Below the pieces are notes generated by a model, which had not been told where the DNA came from, made no database searches, and saw only the letters and a list, made by a program, of their open reading frames with translations. From NCBI GenBank assembly GCA_002786025.1, contig NHNW01000031.1:372001-436000 (forward strand): a stretch of 64,000 nt of DNA. Direction: 5' to 3'. This DNA comes from Zasmidium citrigriseum. Lineage: Eukaryota; Ascomycota; Dothideomycetes; Mycosphaerellales; Mycosphaerellaceae. The position numbers were made by a program, and so were the translations under genes. Within the stretch, counting starts at the first letter, position 1. Every line of letters starts with the position of its first letter. Shown piece after piece: positions 43,418 to 53,808 of the stretch.

Positions 43418-44105
43418 TTAACCATCGACGTCCATCTCCTCCGGTCCCTTGCCCCGCACCAGGCGCTGCTTCTTCTTGTTCACAACCTTCTTCTTCCCAT
43501 TCTTGACCTTCACCTCCTCGATCTTCTCCTCTTCTAAAGGCATTTCATCTTCCACCAACTCGCTCTCCTCAACCTCCATCTCGGTAGTCTCCGGCTCGAC
43601 CTCCTGCAACACTTCCTCGACTTGATCCCTATACTCCGGCGGCAGCAGATGCTGGTTCTCGGCCACGAGCTTGCGATCCGCCTCAAGCTGCTTTTCCTTG
43701 TTGCCCTTCATGCGGTTCTTGTAGAACTGTCGCTCTCGTCGAGCACGAATCTCAGACACTCGTTGCATGGCTTGCAGTGTTGTGGCGACCAGATCGCGGT
43801 TGTAGCGCACGGGGATGTTGCGGCGTTGGGCGAAGGCGAGGGTCGAGTCGACGGTCATTTCTTTGCCGTGCGCGCGGCGGAAGGCCTTTGTCCAGGCCAA
43901 CTTGCGTGGGTTACGCTTCATTTTGAACTGCACGAGACATCTGTTAGAAGGGTTCTATGCCGGAAAATTGGATTTGAAAGATACTCACGTTTTTGTGGCA
44001 TTTTGATCTGCAGAATCGGAAGACCTTTGCATCGTTTCGGACGAAAGTGATGCCCTTTGACGGATAGCAGGGCTGCGAGCAGAAATAGCACGTCTCGATC
44101 CGCAT
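43418..44105 (-). CDS. RLP24: Ribosome biogenesis protein RLP24
   Basis: Exons 43989-44105 and 43418-43927 (61-bp intron) give 208 residues. The N-terminus is the eL24-type zinc ribbon, with Cys6 and Cys9 (CYFC) and Cys32 and Cys36 (FCRSKC), followed by [19 protein letters not shown], the eL24-like core. A charged helical tail ends in a Lys-rich segment and EEMDVDG. RLP24 holds the eL24 site on pre-60S particles and its tail recruits and activates the AAA ATPase Drg1, which releases it in the cytoplasm. The gene shares a 253-bp divergent promoter with PAM18. Confidence 0.95.
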
Positions 44106-44358
44106 GTTGGCGACGGTGAGTGTGGTGGGTTGGAGAGTGGTAGGAAGGGTCTTGCTTCGAAGTGAAGTGGGCGAACTTTTCGTGCCGATCAAAGCGGCTC
44201 CTCCCGACCGAACTTCCGACTGCTTCTGCGGCGAGAACGTCGACACTCCCGACTGTCTCTCTTCATCTTGTGCTCTTCTACATTTTCAGCAGCTGATCAA
44301 ATCAGTCGACTCTTCATCGAATTTCTTCTCCCACCAGGAGCCCTTCGAACTCGACATC

Positions 44359-44796
44359 ATGGCGACCGCTCTTGCCGTCGGCGTTGGAGTCGCCGCAGCA
44401 GCTTTCTTCGTACGCCTTCCTAATCCGCCTTCTGCTCGGATGGCTCCTGACGATTTCTAGGGTCGTGCCGGTCTGGTCGCATTACGAAGATACCGAGGAG
44501 GCACAAATGCGCTCGGGAAAGCATACTACAAGGGCGGTTTTGAAAAGCAGATGAACCGACGAGAAGCGGCCTTGATTCTGGAGACCTCGTGAGTACTTCC
44601 TCTACAAGCTCTACACCAACAGAAGGATCACATGCTGATTAGATTTGATCACAGAGAACGCGGCGTGACAAAAGAAATTATTCGCAAGAAGCACCGACAA
44701 ATGATGCTCCTCAACCACCCCGACCGAGGAGGCAGCCCCTACCTAGCCACGAAAATCAACGAGGCGAAAGAGTTCCTAGAGAAGGGAGCGCAATAG
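44359..44796 (+). CDS. PAM18: Mitochondrial import motor J-protein PAM18/TIM14
   Basis: Exons 44359-44409, 44461-44588 and 44655-44796 give 106 residues. A short hydrophobic segment ([25 protein letters not shown], here split by intron 1) anchors the protein in the inner membrane. The C-terminal J-domain begins [10 protein letters not shown], carries NHPDRGG, and ends [14 protein letters not shown]. Pam18 stimulates mitochondrial Hsp70 at the TIM23 channel as a heterodimer with Pam16. The length, single anchor and C-terminal J-domain are diagnostic. Introns are 51 and 66 bp. Confidence 0.94.
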
Positions 44797-44894
44797 CTGG
44801 GGAGTCACATGTACAGGATATATCGTTTAGCGAGGCGTTGGGGGAATCAGCATCATGGATGGGACAAAGCATTCTCGACTCTACTCTATACCAG

Positions 44895-46001
44895 CTAAGC
44901 TTGCGCAAGAGCGCCTTTGACAACTTGATCTAGGTCCTCCTGCTCCAGACCCAAGACTTGTCGCTCCTCTTTGGCTTTGACTTCGAAGTCACCGCCTTTG
45001 CCTTCGCCCATGTAATAGCAGTAAATCATATACAAGGCTCCAGTCAGATCACCCGCGGCGAATTTCTCCTTTCCGGCCTTCTCGCGCTCTGCGATGGTGC
45101 TCTGCTCGGTCTTCCAGTCTGCGTCGGATGTACTAGTGGCTTTCTTGATGGCGTCAAAGATCTCTTGCTGGGTCACATAGAAGGAGGAGATGTAGATGAA
45201 GTTGTTGGCGTAATGCTCCAGCGAGGCTCTTGGGTTTCCTGAGGAAGTGATGGGCAGCGAGATGACTTTGGCGATCGCCTGGCCGACTCGAGATATGGAA
45301 GAGGTGTTGTTTCGGCCGTTGTCGCTGTACACTGGGGTTTGTTAGCGAGATGAAAGCTCTCGGTCTCTGCAACACTTACAAGTCGCACGGCGATTAGGCA
45401 CGTCGAAACCGAACATGCCGAAGTTGATGCTCTGCAGTCATACATCAGTCTCAAGAACACTGGTGGCCTCATCATGCTACATCGATACTAACCAACTCAG
45501 TCCACGGCCCTGTAACAGGAGAGATATGCTTCATCCCCAGATCCCGAATCTGCTTCCTCGCAGCAACCTTTCCCGCAACAATCGGATGAGAAGCAGCATC
45601 GCCCGACAAGCCATCCAAGGAGTACTCATTCGGAACGATGTACTTGACACCAGCTTTGGCCGCAGCATCGATCAACTTGTCCTGCACATCCGATCCTTGG
45701 AAGTTGAGAGAGAACATTGCCAGTTCATGGCCAGCGAACGCCGATTGAAGAAATGCATCGTCATCGTAGGATCCCTTCTTGACGGTGATCTGAGAAGAGG
45801 ACGGGAAGGTGGCTTTGGAGTCGGTCCGGGAGACGATTGTTATCTTGATGTCCTTGTTGATCTCGAGAAGGTGCTTGAGGGTGGAGCCGGCGCTATTGCC
45901 GCTGGCCTGGAGGTTGGATTAGTTGTTGTTCTTGGGGGAGTGTATGGAAAGCCAATGGCAAGACTCACGCCGACGATGACGATGTTCTTAAGGTAAGACA
46001 T
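44895..46001 (-). CDS. NmrA-like NAD(P)-binding protein
   Basis: Exons 45969-46001, 45493-45906, 45380-45431 and 44895-45331 give 311 residues; introns 62, 61 and 48 bp. The Rossmann dinucleotide loop VGASGNSAG is split by intron 1 (IVG / ASG). Other family landmarks are TIVSRTDSK after strand 2, YIVPNEYSLDG, and a C-terminal substrate domain. The protein lacks the YxxxK of active short-chain dehydrogenases, as in NmrA and isoflavone-reductase-like members, which act as redox sensors or reductases. Its role here is not known. Only 98 bp separate its stop from the convergent PAM18 stop. Confidence 0.87.
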
Positions 46002-46551
46002 GTTTGGATTGAGAGTTCGAATGCAGATTGGCCCATGGCCATCTCAACGAGTCTTATATCCATCAAGGGGCATCAGGTACAGCATTCAAAGTGGGACAAG
46101 ATTTGCTAATGCCACGGTATCCAAGCCCCGAAAGAACGAATTCTTGGTAATGGTAACAACCTAGCTAGGCATTGGGATGCCCTTGTTCGATTGCTCATCA
46201 GCTCAACATGTTTAGGTTGCAATGGCGTAGCAAAGAGCTGAACACTAGTGAGCGGCAAGCGTAGTGCAAACAGGATGTCCCATTAAATGTGTGCAGTTTG
46301 CCCGCACGGCTGAACTCGTTTGGCCGGCGGAGGGATTCGACCAAAGTTCAACCATTGCTATGCAGGACCCTGCAGAGTATTATGACATCCTCTGCCTGCT
46401 TATATAAACACCGGTGATATTGGCCATTTCCCGTGTCTGAAGATGAGTTGGTGTAGGCGTTTACGACTGTTCTTCGTTTTTCGGGTACATGGATATGTCT
46501 GTGCTCCCAGGGTATCAACAAGGCTTCTGTTCTCCAGCCTGTACTGTCAAC
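46002..46551. promoter_or_regulatory. NmrA-gene promoter region
   Basis: 550 bp upstream of the NmrA-like start. A TATATAA box lies about 400 bp upstream of the ATG (near 46400); no other site identified. Confidence 0.35.
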
Positions 46552-47436
46552 TCATGCCTTCCCTTTTCGCTTCTTCTCACACCACTCCATAAAGAATCCA
46601 ACGTCTTTGACAACAGCTCCCCCGATTCCAAGTTTCTGCACCCAGAGTGGGAGACTACCCTGAGCGTCTGAGGCCGTGCCCATGGTCCAGGTGACTTTCT
46701 TTCCCTCTTCTACGAGCTCTCCCCTCTCAATGCTGCAGTATATGCCCAACGTGTACTTCGATTCCTTGGCGTACTTTGCATTGGGTATCTTCGACATGTC
46801 GACCGGAATCTGCACATCGACGAACTCGTTGTCTCGTCTGCCCGCAAGAACGACGACGGTGAACACTCTGGTCTGGAGGGGAAAAGGCAGGTCATGAACC
46901 ATCTCGAAGAGCTCCATGCTCACGTCCTGCCAATCGCCAACAGCTCGACCAAGACTCTGCAGCTGCTCCTCCCAGCCCAGCACTTTCCGCGCGTCGACGA
47001 CGCTGGGCGTGTAGTCTTTCTCATGTTGACTGTGATCTTGCCGCAGGCCTGCATCGAACTCTTGCCAACTTGCTGTCCCGGCCTTTGCCGCGTTCTCGTG
47101 AGTGCTCGATCGCGCCGCCCAGAATTCTGATCTTCCCTGAGTACGTCCCTCTTCAGGTAGATCGTGAGCTGAAATCTCGTGGGTCAAGAGCTCTACAGGA
47201 GCTGTCGAGGGTGGGGATTGCTTGTTCGTGTCCTTAACTTTGAAGTGTTTCGGCAGGTAGCCCGTCAGGAACTGATGGCCCTCTTCTAGGACGGTGTGGA
47301 TGAAGTCTGACAGTTCGTGAGGTGGCGCCGATGGTTGGAGAGATGCGAGATCGGGATGTGCTGGTAGTTGTGTAGGTGGAAGCGCCTTCATCCGGATGAA
47401 GGTCCCAAGGTGATCTGGATCTGTTGGGGCTGCCAT
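46552..47436 (-). CDS. DUF3074 / START-like domain protein
   Basis: Intronless, 294 residues. The order WAARSSTHENAAKAGTASWQEFDAGL, then HEKDYTPSVVDARKVLGWEEQL, then FPLQTRVFTVVVLAG (each given partially) matches the fungal DUF3074 family. Its fold is predicted to be the START/Bet v1-like helix-grip that binds a lipid or other hydrophobic ligand. The C-terminal helix GAVVKDVGFFMEWCEKKRKG fits the closing helix. No signal peptide or membrane segment is seen. Function is undetermined in fungi. Confidence 0.85.
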   Translation of the reverse strand: MAAPTDPDHLGTFIRMKALPPTQLPAHPDLASLQPSAPPHELSDFIHTVLEEGHQFLTGYLPKHFKVKDTNKQSPPSTAPVELLTHEISAHDLPEEGRTQGRSEFWAARSSTHENAAKAGTASWQEFDAGLRQDHSQHEKDYTPSVVDARKVLGWEEQLQSLGRAVGDWQDVSMELFEMVHDLPFPLQTRVFTVVVLAGRRDNEFVDVQIPVDMSKIPNAKYAKESKYTLGIYCSIERGELVEEGKKVTWTMGTASDAQGSLPLWVQKLGIGGAVVKDVGFFMEWCEKKRKGKA

Positions 47437-48002
47437 GTTGTGTAGATCAGGCGATTAGGTGTGGTCGTATATGATGAGACTGTAAGAGATGCGATACGAG
47501 AAACCTACTGTCAGCTTAGAAGAGGAAGGATAGTCACGCGATGTTCGTCGAGTCGAGAAAGTGCAGTGACGACTGGACGCGGATGATGATGCCGACGATG
47601 ATGATGGCGTCCCTTGCTCCAAAACGGTGAACTTTGGCTAGGTAGACTCGCCAAAAGTCTTGTCGCATCTCACGCTCCTTGCTCTTCTCCAAACTTGAAT
47701 GCTTCTCTATGGCCACCTGCCTCTATGCTCAATCTTCTGCACCTGCTAGAGATATCGCTATGCAGGCCACGCAAGACATCCGCAGATGCGGCACGGCGCT
47801 CAAGATCTACCAAGTAAATTGGGCCTTTTGGCGCAATTACCCCTATATTAGCAAGCTTCATGACTTGGACCAGGATGGCGATCATGAATAATGTCCAAAC
47901 GATGCCGAACGCTTGAGCAACGATAAAGCCTGTTGCGCTCACGGCGTCTTGAAGACCTTGGCGAGTGTACGTCCTGGAGTCCAGTCTCAGTAGCCGGTCC
48001 CG
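47437..48002. promoter_or_regulatory. Divergent promoter region
   Basis: 566 bp between the divergent DUF3074 gene and the 48003 gene. A minus-strand frame with a hydrophobic stretch crosses it but is not supported (see rejected items). Confidence 0.35.
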
Positions 48003-48658
48003 ATGTCGAGCTCCGAATTCTACAAGCACGCGCTAGACGACGATGCTCCCAAGAAGAAAAGCAAAGTCCACAAGAAAACAGCGGCTCTCAGAGCAGAGTT
48101 CGAGGAGATCCACGAGAGCTCGCTGCGCGCCATCAACGCACGAGATTTTGACGTTCACAGTCAGCTCTGGGAACGCTATCGACAGCTCTCCGGCATAGAG
48201 CTCGACACCCCGGGGCTGGAGAATGAATTCGAAGCGGCGGGAATTGCTAGCCCGACTACAAGTACCACGCTTGCCGAGTATATGGAGTTTATGAAGAGTT
48301 TGACGCAGCTGCATCACGATTTGCAGATGCATTGTGAGAAGTAAGTCCCGAGGCAAGAAGTGCTTGCTGGTCAGCAGTCCATGTGCTAACCTCGAGTAGT
48401 AGGAACACGAAGATTGAGGAGAGGGAGGGGAGGGCCAGGCTGTTCTCTGTTGTCCGTCTAAGTGGCACCACTCCAGGTGAGAAAAGACGACCAATGATTA
48501 TCCTCTTACGTTCAGTACATTTGCTGACCTGCCGCTGTTCAGGAGTCCAGAGGCAGATAATGTGTGCATTAGACTTCCGTCTAATCGATGGTCGATGGAT
48601 GGTGACGAAGATGTGGAGTATGAATGGTGTCGATTTGCTGAATGCGGATGAGATGTAG
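48003..48658 (+). CDS. Conserved-looking hypothetical protein
   Basis: Exons 48003-48340, 48403-48476 and 48543-48658 give 175 residues. I do not recognise the family. The N-terminus is Lys-rich and probably nuclear (DDDAPKKKSKVHKKTAALR). A helical middle (SLTQLHHDLQMHCEK) is followed by a compact beta-rich end (ALDFRLIDGRWMVTKMW). Intron 1 ends in three in-frame tandem acceptors (GAG, TAG, TAG at 48396, 48399 and 48402), so the protein may carry NSR, NR or K at the junction. Both introns keep frame and the C-terminus is well defined by the stop at 48656. Confidence 0.7.
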
Positions 48659-48802
48659 TCGTAGGTTCAATGACTAGTTCACGGGACTTCGTGATCCTGT
48701 AGAATGTAAGAAGATCCATGATGTTCTCTTGTGTTGATCAGAAGACTCATATACATATCGTTCTCACTGCATGGATAACTCCCTTATAATCTTTCCGAAA
48801 TC

Positions 48803-49204
48803 CTAATTTGCCTCTTCCAATAGCTCTCCCAGCGCATCCTCAAGGCCCTTCGAGTTTGCTCCCATCACCGTCTTGCACCATCTGTCTCCAACCATTAAAA
48901 CCGTCACCGGAAGTTGATTCGGCGAGAATTTGAAGAGCATGCTGGTGTCGTGATTGAAATCCAGCTGGCAGAATCTGACACCTTTGTGTTGCCATTTGTC
49001 GGCCAAGGAGGCGTAGTCAATGGTGAACTTCTTGCATATGGGCAGCGAGGAGTTGGATACATTAATGACGGTAGGCCGATCCTTTGATTCGGAGACTATC
49101 TTGTCATGAGCGGTCCTGTCATTGATCAGAAAGACATTCGAAGACATCGTGAACGTCGAGTATGTATGTCGCAGACGTATTGATGAAGAACGAAGGGATG
49201 TCAT
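48803..49204 (-). CDS. Thioredoxin-fold protein lacking the CxxC pair
   Basis: Intronless, 133 residues from the ATG at 49204; the internal ATG at 49147 would give 114. The upstream extension MTSLRSSSIRLRHTYSTF resembles a short mitochondrial presequence. The body follows thioredoxin order: PTVINVSNSS strand, a CKKF helix start, VRFCQLDFNHD strand, and the cis-Pro region QLPVTVLMVGD. At the active site, where WCGPC is expected, it has SLPIC, so only the second cysteine remains. It cannot run a normal dithiol cycle and may be a structural or one-cysteine relative. It is divergent from the 49387 gene with 182 bp between them. Confidence 0.72.
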   Translation of the reverse strand: MTSLRSSSIRLRHTYSTFTMSSNVFLINDRTAHDKIVSESKDRPTVINVSNSSLPICKKFTIDYASLADKWQHKGVRFCQLDFNHDTSMLFKFSPNQLPVTVLMVGDRWCKTVMGANSKGLEDALGELLEEAN

Positions 49205-49386
49205 CAAGAATTGAGGGGAAATGTAGATGCTGCGATTGGGTGAAGCCGCGTTCAATTGGCCGGATAAGCGAAGGTTAGCCAGCGCTTGCTCCGGCAACCC
49301 GATGTTTGTTTGAGATCGACGACTTCACCTCGTCGAACTTCAGAGCCCATCGCCGCCATCATAGCATCGGCATCACCTAGACAAGT

Positions 49387-51513
49387 ATGTCTTCACGTCA
49401 GCATACCATTGGAAACATCGAGTCTATTGGAACCAAGAGAAAGCGCGGAAATTTCAACTCCGTTGAAGAAGAACTAGCCTGGACTGCGACTCGTTGCCAG
49501 AGACTCTTGAGGACTATTACATCTAGGATATCGGCACTTCGCAGATTATTGGAGTCACCGGACGGCGGACTATCGAAAAGCCCGAGCGATTTCCATGGCA
49601 CTGCATTCAAGAAGACACAACCTAAGAAGACTGAGCACTGGTCTTCTGTCGATCCTGCCTGGCTCCCTACCGGAATGCCCAAAGCCAAAGGACGGACGTA
49701 TGCTGCGAAACCGAAGGATAGCAGAAGAAGGCCCCTGAACGCTCGAGACCCCAATTTTGCGTTTCCGAGTCCGTTTGTCAAGAGAATCGGAACCTCTGGC
49801 AATTTCAAGGTCCAAGACGAGCCTGAGGAATGCGATGCACGGCCGGCGAAGAAGAGTCGACGGAGCAGGCAGCTTCCGATTAAACCTCGATCGGAGAGAC
49901 AGGAGATTGAAGCCGGACTGGTCTTGGCCGTATCGAACCTGCTCAGCACGACGAAGGCCACCCAGCCCCAAAGGCATGGATCTCGATCCCTTTTGAGCAC
50001 TTGTCTGCGCCAAGTCCCTGGCTTTGTCGACTTCAGCGTCGAGGAGCAAGATGAAAATGTTGATGAGGACGAAGTCTTGGGCGAAGTTTTCACGTACTTG
50101 GAGGACTTGGGAACAGGCGAAGGCTGGATAGGATTGCGAGATGTGGTCCGAAATCAATGCATTCACCTTGCAGCAGAAGCTGTCGACGACAATCTTCTGT
50201 CGGAGAAAACCGTGTCATCATTGATCGACATCTGCAGCTCACAAGGCGCTGTGACTGAAGGACAAGATCTATTACAAGCATGGCTCAAACGAACAGACGC
50301 TCCATCGGCTACGAGCCTTGACCGACTTGACGCATTCACGTCCAGACACGAACGCCACGAGTTCAAGTTTCGAGCACTGAACGACCTGGGACAAGCCCAG
50401 ACTTTGAACCTGATTCGAATTGAAAGTAGCCCGACTTTCTGGAGGGACTTGTTGAGTTCACTCACGAGCGACTCTGGCAATGCCGCAATGCAATGCCTTG
50501 TGAGCTGTGTTGCCACATTTGCCGACCTCGAGACCGGTAGAGAACTGAAAGCCGGAATTCGAGCCAACATGCGCGATCTCGCTCTCAAGGTCACTGTCAT
50601 GGCCTGCGCGAGCATCCTTGCCAATGAGTCCCTGGCAACCAGTAATCCGCTTCCCGAATGTGTCCTCAGAGTGGCCGCCGACATAGCCTTGCGCTCCGTC
50701 AAGAACTCCGAACGTCACAATGGACGCACCCAGCCGCTGTCTGAATTTGAGACGCTTTTCTTGCTGGGATCTCAATTGCTTCTTGGCCTCAAATGCAACA
50801 GTCGAATGTCTTGTGGAGTTTTCGACTTGGACACGTTGACAGGCCTGCTGCAGTTGCATGGCGATAGGACCAATGGCCGAAAACGCGAGTCTACCTTACG
50901 CATGCGTCTGGAGGACTTCGCCAGTGAGGTCACTAAAGGCCTCATCACTCTCGAGAAGTTCGTTGGAGTTACGGTCACCGGGAAACTCCTTGATCAAGCA
51001 CTCGATGCAATTGAGATCGGCTCGCCTGCTGCTGCGTTACTCAAGCAGGTCGCTCTTGAGACCACCTCGGTGCTTCGACAAGCCGATGACGGCTCGGCGA
51101 ATTTTGATCTTGAGGAGTACCTCAAACGCCTGAACGATTCGCCGAAGCAGACAAGTATCATCCAGACACCACATCAAGGCACGAAGACCGGGAAGTTTCG
51201 TTGGGAGGAAGGGCTGTGTGAATGGGTTACCGCCACGCCTTTTATCAATCAGGCTGATGCCGAAGAGGAGGCAGAACCGGTCTCTAACATGGACAAGAGC
51301 GAGCAAACTTCATCGAGCAATGAGTGCTCGCCAGACGTCTTGGCTCTGTCGCCTCCGTTGAAGCGACGTCGCGTGCAAGCCACGAGCCCGTTGTGGAACA
51401 AAAAAGTGACCAAGGGAGTCGTTGTCGTTCCGTTTCAGAGACCTGTCAGAGGGGTCCCGATCCAACGTGTTGATACGGAGGAAGACGAGAGTGGCGATGA
51501 GCTGTGCTTTTAG
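49387..51513 (+). CDS. Large hypothetical protein, probably nuclear
   Basis: Intronless, 708 residues. No recognised domain. The N-terminus has a basic patch (GTKRKRGNF) and a helical segment; residues about 150-165 are again basic (RPAKKSRRSRQ). The central 350 residues are helix-rich and could form a repeat solenoid. Near the C-terminus GKFRWEEGLCEWVTATPF is a distinctive short block that I recall from fungal hypothetical proteins, followed by a bipartite-like LKRRRVQ and an acidic end. Composition and basic motifs suggest nuclear location; no function can be assigned. Confidence 0.75.
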   Translation: MSSRQHTIGNIESIGTKRKRGNFNSVEEELAWTATRCQRLLRTITSRISALRRLLESPDGGLSKSPSDFHGTAFKKTQPKKTEHWSSVDPAWLPTGMPKAKGRTYAAKPKDSRRRPLNARDPNFAFPSPFVKRIGTSGNFKVQDEPEECDARPAKKSRRSRQLPIKPRSERQEIEAGLVLAVSNLLSTTKATQPQRHGSRSLLSTCLRQVPGFVDFSVEEQDENVDEDEVLGEVFTYLEDLGTGEGWIGLRDVVRNQCIHLAAEAVDDNLLSEKTVSSLIDICSSQGAVTEGQDLLQAWLKRTDAPSATSLDRLDAFTSRHERHEFKFRALNDLGQAQTLNLIRIESSPTFWRDLLSSLTSDSGNAAMQCLVSCVATFADLETGRELKAGIRANMRDLALKVTVMACASILANESLATSNPLPECVLRVAADIALRSVKNSERHNGRTQPLSEFETLFLLGSQLLLGLKCNSRMSCGVFDLDTLTGLLQLHGDRTNGRKRESTLRMRLEDFASEVTKGLITLEKFVGVTVTGKLLDQALDAIEIGSPAAALLKQVALETTSVLRQADDGSANFDLEEYLKRLNDSPKQTSIIQTPHQGTKTGKFRWEEGLCEWVTATPFINQADAEEEAEPVSNMDKSEQTSSSNECSPDVLALSPPLKRRRVQATSPLWNKKVTKGVVVVPFQRPVRGVPIQRVDTEEDESGDELCF

Positions 51514-51730
51514 CAGCGTCTCTATTGTACTAGTCCTGAGGGCATATTGCAGTAGCATGGTCTTGTCTCTGACGTCAATACATCAACAATTGCTGGTCAT
51601 GGAATGGACCTCTTCTTCTCCTCTAGACGTCCTTGGACGAGACGCAATAAGCCTTTCACGCTCGACTGGCAAACACCACGGGTATCATGTCTCACGCGAC
51701 GAAGCAATCTCTCCATCCAGCACAAAAACT

Positions 51731-53230
51731 TTAGCTTCTTGATGCAGAAGCATTTGAACCACCTTCCACCAGAGCCTGCGCCAGCTGCTCACTTATCAAT
51801 CCCTCATCAACGCACCCCTGCAGCGCCTCCATCAAGGTATCAGGCGCAGCGGCACTTCCATCACCACCGTACATAAATGCCGAAATCGCCTTCGCCAACT
51901 CCCACCTCTCCTGTGCCTCTTCTTCCACTTCTTCGTCCCCGCTCACTTTGGCATGCGATACAGCGCCCTTGTAATACGTCTGGGCGTTGGTCATGAGTGT
52001 CTTTGCGCTCTTCCTCACGCCGTCCGAGACATCGGCCTTCGGAATGTTGGCGACACGATGTCGGAGAAGTTCCAAGTCGCCTTTGGCTTTGTATGTCTCG
52101 GCTTTGCGCTCTTGGGCGTCCTCGGTGGTCAACTTTGTCGTCTGAGTGTACAGATCCTGAGACAAGCTCAGCTGTTTCCAGCAGAGCATTGCCGGGAGAT
52201 CTGGCGACTCGCCGAATCGATCGAGACATGACAGCACCAGCTCAGTACACGCTTCGGCTTCAGCGTTAAGAGCAGTGGCATCGGTCTCCTTCCCTGATAT
52301 GTTGAAGGTGTCAAGCCGCTCCACATAGGTCTGCAACTCGATGATCTGCATTTCAAACTGAGCACTGGCAAACGCCGCAACGAAAGTAGCTCGATCGACG
52401 GCAACAGTGAACCGAGCCTTATCCTGCTCTTCCTTGGGGAGCAATTTGATGTAGTTGGGTGCTTTCGTTTCTGTAAGCATCTGCGCCATCTCGCCAAGAT
52501 TATGCAGACCTGGTTGATCTGCCAAGGGCACGAGCGTAATGAGCGCGGACAGTGATGCATGGACAGTATCCAGGAGGTCGAATGGAGAGATGGGCACCTC
52601 CACAATCGCGGATTGCTCGTCTTGCATATCGGTATCCTGGGCTGGAGCCGGGTTCTCGTCTGGCTCCAGAGCAACGCCACCTTCCTCGGTGTCTGGGAAG
52701 TCTAGCTGGTGCTGCTCATACATCATCTCTTGTTTGGAGAGACATGACGAGAGCATCTCCAAGGCTTCGTGTAGTAAGGGAACGGCTTCCTCAGAACGAT
52801 CCTCTTCGATCAGCGCTTCGGCCAGAGTCGTCAAGACCTGCGCAGTGTTGAACAAAACGTCCGGATTGTCCTCGCTCAACTTCCCAGCATATCGATGCGA
52901 CTCCAAGGTAAGTTGCAACCAGTCGACCATCTCCACCCCGATGTGCTCAATGAGGTTCTCATGTTGAGACAATTCCAGCTGGAGTCGTGCCTTGTTGTAC
53001 GCCAGATCGAAACTCGAAGGATGCTTGGCCAGTCCTTTATCGTAGACATCGAGGGCTCGCACAAATGCTCGTCCAGACTTGACCGGATCGCCCACACGGT
53101 GCTTGCCTCCAGCCGCTTCCTCAAAATCAGCCGCTTCTTGGAAGTCGTCCATCGACTCCAGCGCTGACACCTTTTGTGGCTTCTTCTTCGGCGGCGGCCT
53201 GACGAATTGCTTGGGCTTGGATCCTCCCAT
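51731..53230 (-). CDS. TPR-repeat protein
   Basis: Intronless, 499 residues from MGGSKPKQF at 53230; the frame is open further upstream but without ATG. A basic Pro-rich head (KQFVRPPPKKKPQK) precedes TPR-like helix pairs, e.g. ALDVYDKGLAKHPSSFDLAYNKARLQLEL and EEAVPLLHEALEMLSS (given in parts). An acidic loop follows (EPDENPAPAQDTDMQDE), then further helices. The layout resembles fungal TPR proteins compared with yeast Acl4, the dedicated chaperone of ribosomal protein uL4, but I hold that assignment loosely. Confidence 0.75.
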   Translation of the reverse strand: MGGSKPKQFVRPPPKKKPQKVSALESMDDFQEAADFEEAAGGKHRVGDPVKSGRAFVRALDVYDKGLAKHPSSFDLAYNKARLQLELSQHENLIEHIGVEMVDWLQLTLESHRYAGKLSEDNPDVLFNTAQVLTTLAEALIEEDRSEEAVPLLHEALEMLSSCLSKQEMMYEQHQLDFPDTEEGGVALEPDENPAPAQDTDMQDEQSAIVEVPISPFDLLDTVHASLSALITLVPLADQPGLHNLGEMAQMLTETKAPNYIKLLPKEEQDKARFTVAVDRATFVAAFASAQFEMQIIELQTYVERLDTFNISGKETDATALNAEAEACTELVLSCLDRFGESPDLPAMLCWKQLSLSQDLYTQTTKLTTEDAQERKAETYKAKGDLELLRHRVANIPKADVSDGVRKSAKTLMTNAQTYYKGAVSHAKVSGDEEVEEEAQERWELAKAISAFMYGGDGSAAAPDTLMEALQGCVDEGLISEQLAQALVEGGSNASASRS

Positions 53231-53808
53231 TCTGCCAACCTTTTCGCTGTCCGATAGGTGATGTCTTTCTTGCTGCCAGCACACACACACACTGGCGGTA
53301 CAGTAGCTTCTTTCTGATATCGCGGCTCGCCACGCGATGCCCTTCGATTCAATTTGCAAAAAATCCCCACGGGCGGATTAAAATCGGCCTCAAGATCCTG
53401 GCCGATTTCGTCACTGTGCAGGAGACTTCAAGGTCAGCGAGCCCTTGCCGATTCCTTTGCCAGAAGGTACTCGGTGATGATGCTCGTGGGAATCGTCACC
53501 AGCGAGACGTAGAGGTATGCGGCTTTGGCGGAGTGTGGCAGTGGTCCGGCGCGAAATATGTACGTGGACAAAAATTGACAGAAATGTAAAATGCGCCACC
53601 CCGCCCTAGTTCTAATGATGGAATACCTTAGAAGCTGTGGATCCACGATTCGTCCTACTGTTCTAATAAATCAGCGATTGATAAGTAGCTGTTTCAACTC
53701 CCCTCGCAACAACAGCGGCGCCGCCAACTAGCGAGTTTGACAAACGTGCTTCTTCGAATACTTCTCGTTCTGCTGCTCTTGCTCGCGCTGGAGAAGACAA
53801 CAACCAAA
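53231..53808. promoter_or_regulatory. Divergent promoter region
   Basis: 578 bp between the TPR gene and the 6-phosphogluconolactonase gene. A CACACACACAC tract lies near 53282. A minus-strand frame at 53434-53646 has no ATG. Confidence 0.4.

Noticed and set aside
46330..46360. GATTCGA-like B-box suggesting a tRNA
   Set aside because: No A-box at the right distance and no cloverleaf; I found no convincing tRNA anywhere in the window.
47670..48029. 119-codon minus-strand frame with a hydrophobic stretch
   Set aside because: Starts without support inside the 5' end of the 48003 gene, has no spliced partners, and the rest of the frame is Arg-rich and random-looking.
53434..53646. Small membrane-like minus-strand frame between TPR and lactonase genes
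   Set aside because: No ATG in the frame and no acceptable splice connection to one was found.
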